A stretch of 64,000 nt of DNA, taken from assembly GCF_014698845.1 (NCBI RefSeq), contig NZ_JACJTV010000004.1, forward strand, positions 244,079-308,078, written 5' to 3'. The notes under the pieces were generated by a model. It saw only the letters and a program-made list of their open reading frames with translations. It did not search any database and was not told the origin of the DNA. The position numbers were made by a program, and so were the translations under genes. This stretch comes from Coleofasciculus sp. FACHB-1120 (GTDB lineage Bacteria; Cyanobacteriota; Cyanobacteriia; Cyanobacteriales; FACHB-T130). Below, piece by piece: positions 42,781 through 51,831 of the stretch; position 1 is the stretch's first letter; every line of letters starts with the position of its first letter.

Positions 42781-43389
42781 CTACCAAAACATAGAATCAA
42801 TTAACCGAGAACCTCCTACTCTAAGAGCTAGCCAAGAGTGAACCATTGCAAAGAGTATGACAGTTGGCACACTCATAAAGTGAACAATTCGCAATGCTTG
42901 CCAATCGCCAAATAAATCAACAATCCAGTGAAACTGAGCTGGTTTATACATTCCCAGTCCGCTGAGCAAAGCTAGCAGTAAAATTGGGATAATTGCGGTA
43001 TAAGCAATTCGATGCCAAGCATAAGCAATGCGCTTTGGGTTGTGGCTCAATTGCAGTGCCTTCACATCCTTCTCACCTACAAATCGATGCTTCCAGCGCC
43101 GCGTAATCAAAATATAAATCCCGTACCAAACTAAATTTAGAGAAAATAGCCACATGGCAGCAAAATGCCAATGTCTACCTCCAGCAAGCCAGCCGCCCAG
43201 CAAAAACAAGGGTGGAAAATGCCAACCACCGCGTCCGCCAAAAACTGGATTGGCATTGTAAATCTGTAGTCCACTGGTAATCATTAAAAGCAAGCTAATA
43301 ATGTTAATCCAGTGAAATGATTTTGCCGCCAAAGCTTGTGTTGGTAGCAGTGGCGGGCGAGGTGTTTGGGAGGAAATAGACGAACTCAT
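42781..43389 (-). CDS. Cytochrome b561/b6-type membrane protein
   Basis: The protein has about 202 residues from ATG 43389 (MSSSISSQTPRPPLLPTQAL); the frame is open further upstream, but that part is IS1-derived DNA and is not cytochrome-like. Four TM segments; histidines that can bind heme are in AAKSFHWIN, RHWHFAAMW, YAWHRIAY and MVHSWLALR. It resembles the b-type subunit of Ni/Fe hydrogenase and thiosulfate reductase. It is in the same direction as the Tat molybdoenzyme gene and so probably feeds electrons to it. The native upstream region has been replaced by an IS1-family end 20 bp before the start, so expression may now depend on that element. Confidence 0.83.
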   Translation of the reverse strand: MSSSISSQTPRPPLLPTQALAAKSFHWINIISLLLMITSGLQIYNANPVFGGRGGWHFPPLFLLGGWLAGGRHWHFAAMWLFSLNLVWYGIYILITRRWKHRFVGEKDVKALQLSHNPKRIAYAWHRIAYTAIIPILLLALLSGLGMYKPAQFHWIVDLFGDWQALRIVHFMSVPTVILFAMVHSWLALRVGGSRLIDSMFW

Positions 43390-43408
43390 AGATTTATAAC
43401 GAAAAATT

Positions 43409-43612
43409 GGTAGTCCTAAATACGTAAGGATGCATTGTAGTAGTGGACAAAGTACCACACTGCACCAACATGATTCTCTAACTTCTTGGAAAACGATAAC
43501 GTCTTTCTCACTAACCGGGATACTCGCTACCGTAAGGTGCAATTGAAGCGCTCAATTAAACTTGTTTGACCACTATCCTTGCCCACACTAGATAAGCTCG
43601 GCAGAAATAACC
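43409..43612 (-). pseudogene. IS1-family transposase, C-terminal fragment with right end (copy A)
   Basis: Minus-strand remains: SSVGKDSGQTSLIERFNCTL, then a stop in place of Gln, then RVSRLVRKTLSFSKKLENHV and WYFVHYYNA. This is the C-terminal end of the IS1-type (InsB-like) transposase found in cyanobacteria. The element end reads ggtagtcctaaa at 43409. The N-terminal half is missing and one in-frame TAG is present, so it is inactive. Confidence 0.82.
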
Positions 43613-43618
43613 CACCAG

Positions 43619-43702
43619 TCTAGGTTTCATCTAAAAAATCCTCAAACTTCCATTGAAAGGGTTGGGCAAAGATGCGATTGTAGTAGGCAATAAAGTCAAG
43701 AA
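43619..43702 (-). pseudogene. IS630-family transposase C-terminal remnant
   Basis: The short frame gives ILDFIAYYNRIFAQPFQWKF and stops soon after. IS630/Tc1-type transposases end with this pattern (YYN...A.PF.W). It is wedged between two IS1-family fragments, so this is a nest of insertions. Confidence 0.6.
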
Positions 43703-43704
43703 TT

Positions 43705-43861
43705 GGTAGTGCTAAACAAGTAATAATGCATTGTAGTGATGGATAAAATACCAGATAGCACCAATGTGGTTCTCCAACGATTTTGAAAAGGACAAGGTTT
43801 TTCGGACTAGCCGAGATACCCGTTGCCTCAACGTATTGTTGAATCGCTCAATGTAGATGGA
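43705..43861 (-). pseudogene. IS1-family transposase, C-terminal fragment with right end (copy B)
   Basis: Minus-strand YIERFNNTLRQRVSRLVRKT, SFSKSLENHIGAIWYFIHHY and NALLLV with a normal stop. The end reads ggtagtgctaaa. It is truncated at its 5' side near 43861, so only about 50 residues remain. Similar to copy A and to the copy at the window end, but not identical. Confidence 0.82.
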
Positions 43862-43938
43862 TTTTCAAGCTAAAAGAGCGTCAAATAATGCGATAAAAAT
43901 GCGATCGCTTCTTTTACGATCCTTTTGTGAAAGAGAAC

Positions 43939-43969
43939 GAAGGGGTGTTGTATATAACAGCACCCCTTC
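43939..43969 (-). terminator. Hairpin downstream of the KGK gene
   Basis: A 13-bp stem gaaggggtgttgt / acagcaccccttc with one G-T pair and a 5-nt loop; on the minus strand a T/C-rich tract follows. It lies 60 bp past the stop of the KGK gene. Confidence 0.65.
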
Positions 43970-44029
43970 TTCGTCAGTATGATATCAGTTGGCTTTTGAG
44001 CGATGATGACTCACCCAATTTTCGCTTCC

Positions 44030-44887
44030 CTACTGATTGTTACGCCAGCTAGCTTCATTCATGTCTTGCCAGACATCATCAAGTAGCGACTCTGATGGAT
44101 TTTCTTCCTTTTCAGACAGTTCTGGAAATTCCAAATCATCCGCACCAAAGCCTGATTCACCAGTGAGATCCAGATCGTCCGCACCAAAGGCTGATTCCCC
44201 TGTGAGATCCAGTTCTTCCACGGCGAAACCTGATTCTCCAGTAAGATCCAAATCATCCGCACCGAAGCCTGATTCTGGTGAGATTTCCAAATCATCCGCG
44301 CCGAAGGCTGATTCTCCGGTGAGATCCAAATCATCCGCACCGAAAGCTGATTCTGGTGCCATTTCCAAATCATCCGCACCAAAGGCTGATTCTCCGGTGA
44401 GATCCAAATCATCCGCACCAAAGGCTGCTTCTGGTGCCATTTCCAGTTCATCTAAAGTGGAGTCTGGTACCTCTATTAGAATTAGCTCTTCCTCATAGAT
44501 TAACGGTGCCTCGACTCCAACTAACACTTCCTCCTCCGAAGCGGCTGGCATCGGTGCCCTTTGTTGCCTTTGTGGCTCAGTATCTTCAATCGTTGATGAC
44601 TGCTGGGTTTGTGGATCTTCCGGGCAAAATTCCAAGCTAAATCTGACTTTCCCTTTTTGCCAGCCGTTTGAGCCAAATTTCAGAACTTCGCAAGGAATAC
44701 CTTGGTCGCTAAACCAACCATCCTTTTCTTCTGTCCATCCACCTAAACCATATTCCAATTGCGTTTTGATTGCTTCTGCGAATTCACCGACTCTGAATGT
44801 GCGGTGCCCAATTAAGATTTGGGAAGACTCATCGACAGAGAGAACTTCACCTTTGGCTAGCGAGTCGAACTGATTATCCACAACCAT
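44030..44887 (-). CDS. KGK-domain protein with tandem acidic repeats
   Basis: The 285-residue protein begins with a KGK domain: ILIGHRTFRVGEF, GGWTEEKDGWF and LKFGSNGWQKGKVRFSLEFC, with the typical KGK. This cyanobacterial domain is of unknown function. After a Pro/Gln linker, residues ~150-265 are a run of acidic units alternating (E)SAFGADDLDLTG and (E)SAFGADDLEMAP, about ten in total with a period of 12-13 residues. The repeats are conserved at the DNA level too, so they are recent. No signal or TM. Net charge is strongly negative, which may help protein contacts or cation binding. A hairpin at 43939 follows. Confidence 0.85.
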   Translation of the reverse strand: MVVDNQFDSLAKGEVLSVDESSQILIGHRTFRVGEFAEAIKTQLEYGLGGWTEEKDGWFSDQGIPCEVLKFGSNGWQKGKVRFSLEFCPEDPQTQQSSTIEDTEPQRQQRAPMPAASEEEVLVGVEAPLIYEEELILIEVPDSTLDELEMAPEAAFGADDLDLTGESAFGADDLEMAPESAFGADDLDLTGESAFGADDLEISPESGFGADDLDLTGESGFAVEELDLTGESAFGADDLDLTGESGFGADDLEFPELSEKEENPSESLLDDVWQDMNEASWRNNQ

Positions 44888-44988
44888 CTCCCCCGGTTGA
44901 ATTGATAGTTTAAAGAGTTATTCGTTATTGGTCATCAGTGATGGCGAATAGCGAATTGTTAAAAGCCGTTCGCAAATTGACTAAAAGT

Positions 44989-46062
44989 TCAAAAGAACCA
45001 ACCGTAGCTGTGGAGTCCTTTTCCTAGTAAATTGACCCCAAGATAGCAAATCCAGACGACCACAAAGCCTGTCGCCGCCAAAATTGCCGGTCGTCTTCCT
45101 TGCCAGCCTTTGGTGATGCGGGCATGGAGATAGGCGGCAAATACCAACCAGGTAATCAGTGCCCAAGTTTCTTTGGGGTCCCAACTCCAGTAAGAACCCC
45201 AAGCTTCATTTGCCCAGACAGCACCGGCAATAATTCCAATCGTCAGGAGAGGAAATCCCAAACCGATGACGCGGTAGCTGATGTTATCTAAGGTTTCGGC
45301 AAGGCTCAAGCGCTGGGGCGAAAGGGTTGGTAATTCAGATACCCTTTCTTGGGAAGGTTGGGAGGTGACTAAATCGAGAACGGCTGTTTTCGTGCTGCCA
45401 TTGCTTTCAAAAATACGCTCCACAGCAGAAGATGACTCGCTGGTTGCTCCTTGTGGCTGAGACACGAGATCGCTGGCGCGTTGCAGACGGTAGGGGCGTG
45501 CCGGGTCATTCTTACTGCGAAATCCGCCGGTTCCGACAGAACTGCCTCGGAGTTCGACATTCTGACCGCCACTCACGAATAAGAAAGCGATCGCTAGCAG
45601 TGATCCCACCATCAATGCGGCATAACTGAGCATCATGACGCTGACGTGCATCATCAGCCAATTGGATTTTAGTGCCGGGACTAAAGGCTCTGACAACTGC
45701 ATCGTAGATGGCAGCGTCAAAGCAGCAAAGGCGGTGATGCCCATCGCAATCGGTGCTGTGACGACGCCGACCAAGCGGCTCTTGCTCATATTTTCGGCAA
45801 TCAGATGGATGGTGGTAATCCCCCAAGCCAGGAAGAAGAGGGATTCATAGAGATTGCTCAAAGGGAAGTAGCCTGCGTCCAGCCATCGTGCGCCCAGTAG
45901 GGCGGCAATGCAGAGGTTTGCGATCGCCATCCCTGCGGTCGATAAAGCCCACAGATAGGGGATGCCATTGAAAGCTGCTCCTACCCAGTAAATCAACATC
46001 GTCGCAAACAGGACGGCGAAGGAGATATTATCTAACCCATTCTGGAGTGCAACCAGGTTCAT
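44989..46062 (-). CDS. ccsA: Cytochrome c biogenesis protein CcsA (system II)
   Basis: CcsA, with Ccs1/CcsB, carries heme across the thylakoid membrane and joins it to apocytochromes c (c6, f, c550). The start chosen is ATG 46062 ([12 protein letters not shown]), which has GGAAAG 8-13 bp upstream; the frame is open further upstream but those residues are not family-like. About eight TM segments; the heme-handling WWD motif is [15 protein letters not shown], near residue 290, and His residues in TMHVS-like and HARITKGW positions flank it. The loop at about residues 165-245 ([18 protein letters not shown]..) is longer than in plastid CcsA. No ccs1 gene is next to it. Confidence 0.95.
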   Translation of the reverse strand: MNLVALQNGLDNISFAVLFATMLIYWVGAAFNGIPYLWALSTAGMAIANLCIAALLGARWLDAGYFPLSNLYESLFFLAWGITTIHLIAENMSKSRLVGVVTAPIAMGITAFAALTLPSTMQLSEPLVPALKSNWLMMHVSVMMLSYAALMVGSLLAIAFLFVSGGQNVELRGSSVGTGGFRSKNDPARPYRLQRASDLVSQPQGATSESSSAVERIFESNGSTKTAVLDLVTSQPSQERVSELPTLSPQRLSLAETLDNISYRVIGLGFPLLTIGIIAGAVWANEAWGSYWSWDPKETWALITWLVFAAYLHARITKGWQGRRPAILAATGFVVVWICYLGVNLLGKGLHSYGWFF

Positions 46063-46218
46063 CTTGTATTCTTTCCAGCAATTTTTATCGAAGTCGCTCA
46101 CACAAGCGCCACTTTGATCCTATCGGTTCTGGTCGCTCTGATGCTTGGTAGAATCACCCAGGTTTAGACAACAGATTGTTATTTTTTTTAACGCTGTCGT
46201 CCCACCAAGGTAATTGTT

Positions 46219-46255
46219 AAGGTACGCAAAGGAATGATTGAGCTTTGCGTACCTT
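46219..46255. terminator. Perfect hairpin after the DUF3352 gene
   Basis: aaggtacgcaaag / ctttgcgtacctt (13 bp, 11-nt loop). It lies 20 bp past the stop of the DUF3352 gene and before the start of ccsA on the same strand, so it may separate the two transcripts. Confidence 0.7.
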
Positions 46256-46274
46256 GGCGTAGAAACCCGAAAAT

Positions 46275-47999
46275 TCAAGGAGAAGGGCTAGGACTGGGAG
46301 AGACACTGGCTTTCGGCGAAGGACTAGGTTCTCCAATTTTCTTCATATTGATGAAGATATCAAAGCGGCTACTGCGATCGCTACTGATGCCACCCGTGAC
46401 GCCAATGGAGCGCATCGCGTTTGTAAAGATTTTTTGATTGGGATCGACTTGCGACAGCGACAGATTCCCGGTGTTAATGGTACGGTCAACATCAATAAAA
46501 AATAGACCGTTCTTGTCATTGAGCTGCTGAGGAATCGCTTGTTTGAATAACTCGCTTTCCGCTAAAGTCACTTGGGGTTTGGGGACGAGGGTCGTCGCAA
46601 CGGGTGCCCCTAATGTCAGGAAAGCAACATTACCCTCTAACCAGCCGTGAGTGGCGGCTAAGCCACCGAGTTGCGATGTCCAATTGATGATGGGTTGACC
46701 GTTGAGCGTCGTTTCTTGGACTTGAAACTTATATTGCTGTGCCATCACCTCATCCAGCTGCTTGAGGGATTTTTCAGCTCTAGGGCGATCGCTTGTTTGC
46801 ACCAGGAACGCCACCCCAGCACCTAAAATCGAGGGAGTTCCTGGAGGTGTAGGAATTAAAGCCAGAGAAAACTCACCTTTCATCCAAGGCAGCAAATCTT
46901 GCTCTAAATCTTGACCTAATTTAGACCGAATCTCCGCTTTCATCTGTTCTGGGCTAACCCGGATCAGCGGATTCGCTTGGGCACCCTGGACGTAATCTTG
47001 CCACAACTGCTGCAAATTCCCACCAGAGGTCATGATCAAAGTATTGCCAGGGAGACGCCGATGCATATTTTTGGCGTTGTTTTCCACCACATACTTTGTC
47101 TCGCTATTCGGCTTTAGCCAAGACACCCCTTTAAACAAAAGTCCCTCTGGTTCCAGTGTCACTGTCGCGCCGACTCCCTGCCTTTGTTGAACCGAGGCGA
47201 TTTGGGGAGAAAGCGATCGCGCTGAATAGGTGGCTGCCATTGCTGTTGCCACGGGCACATTAAAATAAACTTTGGCAAACGGCGCACCCGCTTTAATCTT
47301 TCCCAACGCCTCCGCATAACCTGGAGTATCCGCCAGGGAGGCACCGCCTTGATAAGCGTCAATGACGCGCTCCGTGCCTTTCGGATCGGTGCTTACAATT
47401 AAGGAACGCTCTAGCAGGGTTGTTGAGAAATTCTGGGCGGAACTGCCTTGGGTTTCTCGAATCTTGATGCCTTTGTAATTGCGTTCAACGAACTTGCTAG
47501 AGGTCGGGTTTCTAGATTTTTCTAGCGCTTGCTTTGCTTGCAAAGGATTTTCAATCGGCAATACCATCACCACCGATTGTTGACCAACCGGAACAGCATT
47601 AGGGTTCTGGGGTAACTGCTGTGACAAAAAAGCGATCGTGACTTCTTTACCCACCCAAGGCTTGATATCTTGCTGGTAGTTGTAGCCGTTAGCAGTGAGG
47701 AGATTTTTTTCCAGTTCAGCGAGTTGTTTGCCAAATGCGGCTTGGCTAGCAGGAGTGCCATATTGCCGCAGTTGCTGCCATTGCTTTTCATCAGTCGAAA
47801 CTGACACGGCGAGCAAGGTATCTTGGGGAACCATCTCGGCACCCACTGGGACATCGCCCTGAAACAGATTCCGCTGCATCAGCAGCCAGTAAGCTACTGC
47901 GCCGCCAGCAATTAGCAATATGGCAGCTGCCACAGTCAGAAGGGAACGTTGATTTTTCTGAGGCATAAACCAAGTCAAGAGTCGTAGGAGCTTTCGCAT
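46275..47999 (-). CDS. DUF3352 membrane-anchored protein
   Basis: From ATG 47999 the protein has 574 residues (a later ATG at 47966 is also possible; the frame is open to 48083). The N-terminus has basic residues and one TM helix (SLLTVAAAILLIAGGAVAYW); the rest is a large extracytoplasmic DUF3352 domain: VPVGAEMVPQDTLLAVSVST, KPWVGKEVTIAFLSQQLP, YVVENNAKNMHRRLPGNTLI, and DLLPWMKGEFSLALIPTP. The C-terminus is a low-complexity Ser-Pro tail (PSPSPKASVSPSPSPSP). DUF3352 is widespread in cyanobacteria, function unknown. No Shine-Dalgarno is clear at either start. The gene follows cofH by about 100 bp in the same direction, and may be co-transcribed. Confidence 0.86.
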   Translation of the reverse strand: MRKLLRLLTWFMPQKNQRSLLTVAAAILLIAGGAVAYWLLMQRNLFQGDVPVGAEMVPQDTLLAVSVSTDEKQWQQLRQYGTPASQAAFGKQLAELEKNLLTANGYNYQQDIKPWVGKEVTIAFLSQQLPQNPNAVPVGQQSVVMVLPIENPLQAKQALEKSRNPTSSKFVERNYKGIKIRETQGSSAQNFSTTLLERSLIVSTDPKGTERVIDAYQGGASLADTPGYAEALGKIKAGAPFAKVYFNVPVATAMAATYSARSLSPQIASVQQRQGVGATVTLEPEGLLFKGVSWLKPNSETKYVVENNAKNMHRRLPGNTLIMTSGGNLQQLWQDYVQGAQANPLIRVSPEQMKAEIRSKLGQDLEQDLLPWMKGEFSLALIPTPPGTPSILGAGVAFLVQTSDRPRAEKSLKQLDEVMAQQYKFQVQETTLNGQPIINWTSQLGGLAATHGWLEGNVAFLTLGAPVATTLVPKPQVTLAESELFKQAIPQQLNDKNGLFFIDVDRTINTGNLSLSQVDPNQKIFTNAMRSIGVTGGISSDRSSRFDIFINMKKIGEPSPSPKASVSPSPSPSP

Positions 48000-48098
48000 T
48001 CGGGCGAGCCATCTTGAGCAACAACCGACTGATTCGGATGCAAATGCTGTGCAACGCTGACGCCCGGATCTGAGTCGAGCCAAATGATAACTGCTCGC

Positions 48099-49259
48099 TC
48101 AGGAGAGAACAGGAACCGTGTCCCTCTTTAGCACTCTGTAGAGTGTATCCCGTTGTTGGTAAGGACGCCCTAATGAACGAATCGCTTCCTGTAAAGTTTC
48201 CACTTCCATGCAGGTGCCACCCACTGCCCCAGCCATTGTTGTAATATGCTCCTCCATTAAGGTGCCGCCGATGTCATTGCAGCCCCATTTCAGGGCTTCC
48301 ACCGCACCTGCGAGACCGAGTTTCACCCAGCTGGGTTGATGGTTGGGAATCCAATTTCCTAAGAAAATTCGCGCCACAGCCGTCAGCAACAGGGCGTCTT
48401 CTAGAATTGGTTGATCTCGCCCCACCCGACGACGCAGAGGTTTGGGGGCTTCTTGCCCGACGAAAGGTAATAGGATAAATTCGCTAATCCGGGCAGGATA
48501 TCCTTGGGCAACAGCAGTTTGTTGGAGCGATCGCAACTTGTCTAAATGCTGCATCTGCTGTTCTGGGGTCTCAATATGACCGGAAAGCATGGTGCTAGTG
48601 GTTGGCATTCCTAACTTGTGTGCTGTTCCCACAATTTCTAACCAAGTTGCCGTATCCAGCTTTTCCGGACAAAGGACGCGCCGTACTTCATCGTTCAAAA
48701 CTTCCGCTGCCGTCCCCGGCATTGAGCCAACACCGGCATCTTGCAGCGCCGCAATCACCGACTCGTAGCTAAGACCATCTTCCCTGGCAATAAATTGCAC
48801 TTCCTGGGGGGAGAAGGCGTGTAGGTGCAGTTGGGGAAATTCATCTTTGATTGTCTTCACCAGTTGCAGGTAATAAGGCAAAGAAGCACCATTAATTTTT
48901 GCCCCAAGATGGAGTCCCCCCTGCATACAAATCTCCGTCGCACCCCGCCGGACTCCATCGGTCGCTTTTTCCAAAATTTGGGGGTTTTCTAACCAAAATG
49001 CGCCTTCTTCGTCTTCATCCCGGCGAAAGGCGCAGAAACTACAGTGCTGTTCGCAGATATTGGTGAAGTTAATATTGCGATTGATCACATAGGTGACAGT
49101 CTCACCTGCTTGGCTGAGTCGCAGTTTGTCAGAGGTTTCCCGAATCGCTGACTGAACATCTGGATCGGTTTGCTTTAATAGTACAACTCCCTCTTCTTGG
49201 GACAAATCGCCACCTGCCAGGGCACGCTCAAGAATGGCATTAACAGTTTTAGTCGTCAC
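48099..49259 (-). CDS. cofH: FO synthase subunit 2 (CofH), radical SAM enzyme
   Basis: CofH joins 5-amino-6-(D-ribitylamino)uracil with tyrosine to give the adduct that CofG turns into FO, the deazaflavin chromophore (8-hydroxy-5-deazaflavin) used by cyanobacterial photolyases. The 386-residue protein has the radical SAM motif [10 protein letters not shown] (about residues 69-78) and the CofH signatures [35 protein letters not shown] and [16 protein letters not shown]. It is complete. The CofG partner is not in this window. The start ATG 49259 is well placed. It is the first of a probable two-gene unit with DUF3352. Confidence 0.94.
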   Translation of the reverse strand: MTTKTVNAILERALAGGDLSQEEGVVLLKQTDPDVQSAIRETSDKLRLSQAGETVTYVINRNINFTNICEQHCSFCAFRRDEDEEGAFWLENPQILEKATDGVRRGATEICMQGGLHLGAKINGASLPYYLQLVKTIKDEFPQLHLHAFSPQEVQFIAREDGLSYESVIAALQDAGVGSMPGTAAEVLNDEVRRVLCPEKLDTATWLEIVGTAHKLGMPTTSTMLSGHIETPEQQMQHLDKLRSLQQTAVAQGYPARISEFILLPFVGQEAPKPLRRRVGRDQPILEDALLLTAVARIFLGNWIPNHQPSWVKLGLAGAVEALKWGCNDIGGTLMEEHITTMAGAVGGTCMEVETLQEAIRSLGRPYQQRDTLYRVLKRDTVPVLS

Positions 49260-50007
49260 AGCACTTCCCAGTAAAGTAGGTCACTCTTCTCAATTTTGGC
49301 AGTAAATGTTTTTTCTGGGAGTTCGCTAGCAGCGCCAGCAGTCAGTTTCACGGGTTCATCGGGTAGCGAAATTCGCTCTAAACTCAAAATTGTGCCTAAT
49401 TTTTCACCAAGCCTCTAGGTTGTTTTCTATAATGACCAAATTTAGCGAAACACTGAGCAATTTAATGGTATTAAATAGGAACTATTTATAATCGGACACC
49501 TATGAGTGTGGTAGTAAATCGGCTGGGGAAATAGTTCGCTATTGTGACAGCAACTTGCTTTCAAGCATTGAATCAAATTTATTTCTCTATCCCTCAGGAG
49601 GGCAGTTTAGTTTAAGTTATCGGTTCATTGGGAAGGATATCGATAAAAACCGCCTCTAAATTCAGAGATTTCACTTAGTTCTATTAGTTGCGACCATAGT
49701 GCCCAACCTTTATTTCATTGTAGTTTAGACATTACTTCACCCAATCTTTACAACTTAAGGAAAAAAATAGCAATTATTTAAAGATTTAGTAAAGATAGCC
49801 TATCCCTTATCGTAGAATTTCAGTCCAATTGCGTAAAATATAGCGAACCTATTTTTGGGTTTATCTGGTCTTACGTAAGTATCTGATTTTTAAAATATCC
49901 AAGTGAAGGGATGTTGTTAAAAATTGTCGAAAATATTTCTACCCAAATGGGAGCCGACAATGAATCCTGTACTTAACATTAATACTTTTAACTTGAGGAA
50001 ATAGAAA
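49260..50007. other. Long AT-rich divergent region, no gene seen
   Basis: There is no open frame with family features in 748 bp. GAGGAAA lies just before the start of the gene at 50008. It may contain promoters or a small RNA, but I cannot show any. Confidence 0.5.
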
Positions 50008-51705
50008 ATGAAAAACTATATGTCAAAAACGTGGAGAGATGTTACAGCTAATCCTAGCGATTCTGATAGTAAATCTAAAAGTAACCAATATAGATTTCCC
50101 TTACTCGTTATTCTAGCGGGTGTTTTATTTTCACTGTTTTTACAATCGCAACTCCCAAACGATGTCTTTTTTAGTGGAGATGCTGGACTTAAAGCTTTGT
50201 TAGCGAAGCAATTTAGTAGCGGTCAGTTGCGCTTTGACCTAAACTTACCTGTAGAAGAATGGGTTCGGAATCTTTGGCAAAACGGATTATACCCGTTTCA
50301 AGAGCCGTTTGTTTATAACAGATTCGGTCAATATTTCATCACATTCCCGTTTACTTTCCCCCTGGTTACTGCACCTTTTCAAGCGCTTTTTGGATATCGA
50401 GGATTATACGTAGTTCCCCTGGTTGCAACTTGGGCTGTATGGGTAAGCTTTTATTTTGCTTGCAGACGTTTAAAATTAAAAGCTTTTAGCATAGCGATCG
50501 CGCTTGCCATTCTAATTTTTGCTTCCCCTTTATCTATCTATAGCGCGATGTATTGGGAACATACCCTCGCGGTAGCACTTTGCTTTCAAGGTATGGCAAC
50601 TTTATTAATACCAGGAACAGAAGAGTTGTCTAAAAAGGATACTGTATTAAGTGGGATATTCATTGGCTTATCTGTTTGGTTTAGAGAAGAAATTCTAGGC
50701 ATCGTCGCGCTTTTGACGGTTTTGGCTTATGGGGCATCTTTTTTAAAATTAAAGCAATTTCAGTTTTTAGCGAAAAGAAAAGAACTCTTTGTTGTCAGCA
50801 CATTTTTGACGATTGCCATCTTCTTTGTGCTGAATACATTGATTTACAAGCATCCTCTAGGAATGCATTCCGTCCAGATAGTAGAAAAATTTTCGTTAAT
50901 CGAGAGATTATCAGTGGCGGTTGCAAATTTCAATCAAATGAGTTTTGGTTTGTTTGAATATTTCCCCATAACCTTGTTTGCATTTTTATATTTAGGAGTG
51001 AGTTTATTTAGCCGACAAAAGCTAAAACTAAGCTTGGGTATGACGGTTATCTATGCTACCTGTCTCTTATTTACTGTAGCGGTTGCGGTAATGGTTCCGG
51101 CTGGCGCTGGAGGCAAACAATGGGGACCTCGGTTTTTGCTGGTTTTGGTACCGCTAATTTGCTTAATCGCAATCCAAGAGTTTGAATTTATCCGAAAACT
51201 AGCGAACGGAAGTATCAAAAAGATAGGTACGGTTATTTTCTTGGTGCTTTTTATAATTGGGATTTATAAGAACACCTACTCCGGTACGGCTTATCTCAGT
51301 AAAAATTATCAAGGGATTTCTCCGGCTATTCAGTTTTTGAGATCGCAACCAGAAACAGTAGTCGCGATGTCTAACCAATATGTTGCCCAAGTTCTCCAAG
51401 CACCCCTACTTGAAAAAGTATTTTTCCTGACGAAAGAACCTCAGGATTTACAAACTTTAGGCGAGGCGCTACTTGAGCAGAAACAAGAGAAGTTTATTTA
51501 TGTCTGCTATTACACTCGTTCCTGCCAAATCTCTGAGAAAAAGCCTGAAGAGGTAAAGTTGCCTTTAAAAAATCAGCAGTTCACGATGGAATTCTTACCT
51601 TTAGGAAAATATGGGAATTATCCTATATTCCAGGCATCGATCGCTTCCCGATCGCCGGTAGCGCCAGCCTCATCCTCTTCTGCGGTTCCTGCTTCATCCC
51701 TTTAG
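50008..51705 (+). CDS. Multi-pass membrane glycosyltransferase-like protein (GT-C type)
   Basis: The 565-residue protein has about eleven TM segments. The first periplasmic loop contains FFSGDAGLKALLAKQF with an acidic residue, and PFVYNRFGQYFITFP. The layout (TM1, large loop with D, many TMs, soluble C-terminal part) is that of GT39/GT-C dolichol- or undecaprenyl-phosphate sugar transferases, like the LA_3751-type family I remember. No firm substrate. GAGGAAA precedes the start. The last 15 residues (SRSPVAPASSSSAVPASSL) are low complexity and encoded by a ~150-bp repeat that recurs at 53083, so the C-terminus has been altered by a repeat insertion. Confidence 0.78.
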   Translation: MKNYMSKTWRDVTANPSDSDSKSKSNQYRFPLLVILAGVLFSLFLQSQLPNDVFFSGDAGLKALLAKQFSSGQLRFDLNLPVEEWVRNLWQNGLYPFQEPFVYNRFGQYFITFPFTFPLVTAPFQALFGYRGLYVVPLVATWAVWVSFYFACRRLKLKAFSIAIALAILIFASPLSIYSAMYWEHTLAVALCFQGMATLLIPGTEELSKKDTVLSGIFIGLSVWFREEILGIVALLTVLAYGASFLKLKQFQFLAKRKELFVVSTFLTIAIFFVLNTLIYKHPLGMHSVQIVEKFSLIERLSVAVANFNQMSFGLFEYFPITLFAFLYLGVSLFSRQKLKLSLGMTVIYATCLLFTVAVAVMVPAGAGGKQWGPRFLLVLVPLICLIAIQEFEFIRKLANGSIKKIGTVIFLVLFIIGIYKNTYSGTAYLSKNYQGISPAIQFLRSQPETVVAMSNQYVAQVLQAPLLEKVFFLTKEPQDLQTLGEALLEQKQEKFIYVCYYTRSCQISEKKPEEVKLPLKNQQFTMEFLPLGKYGNYPIFQASIASRSPVAPASSSSAVPASSL

Positions 51706-51790
51706 AGGGCAGAAAATAGAAACTATCCGGTGTGTTGGAGGTTGGAATCATCGCGATCGCACGCAATTTTGAGGAAAGTGGGCGATCGCT
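51640..51790 (+). repeat. ~150-bp imperfect direct repeat, copy 1 (overlaps the glycosyltransferase 3' end)
   Basis: Shared blocks with 53083-53230: cttctgcggttcc, ttcatccct, aaaatagaaact, ttggtgt-like ggtgt, gttggaatc and tcgcgatcgc, in the same order and spacing. It ends with another GCGATCGC. Confidence 0.75.
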
Positions 51791-51831
51791 TTCCCAAGTT
51801 TGAGGCTGGCTGAATACCTTTATCGTATTGA

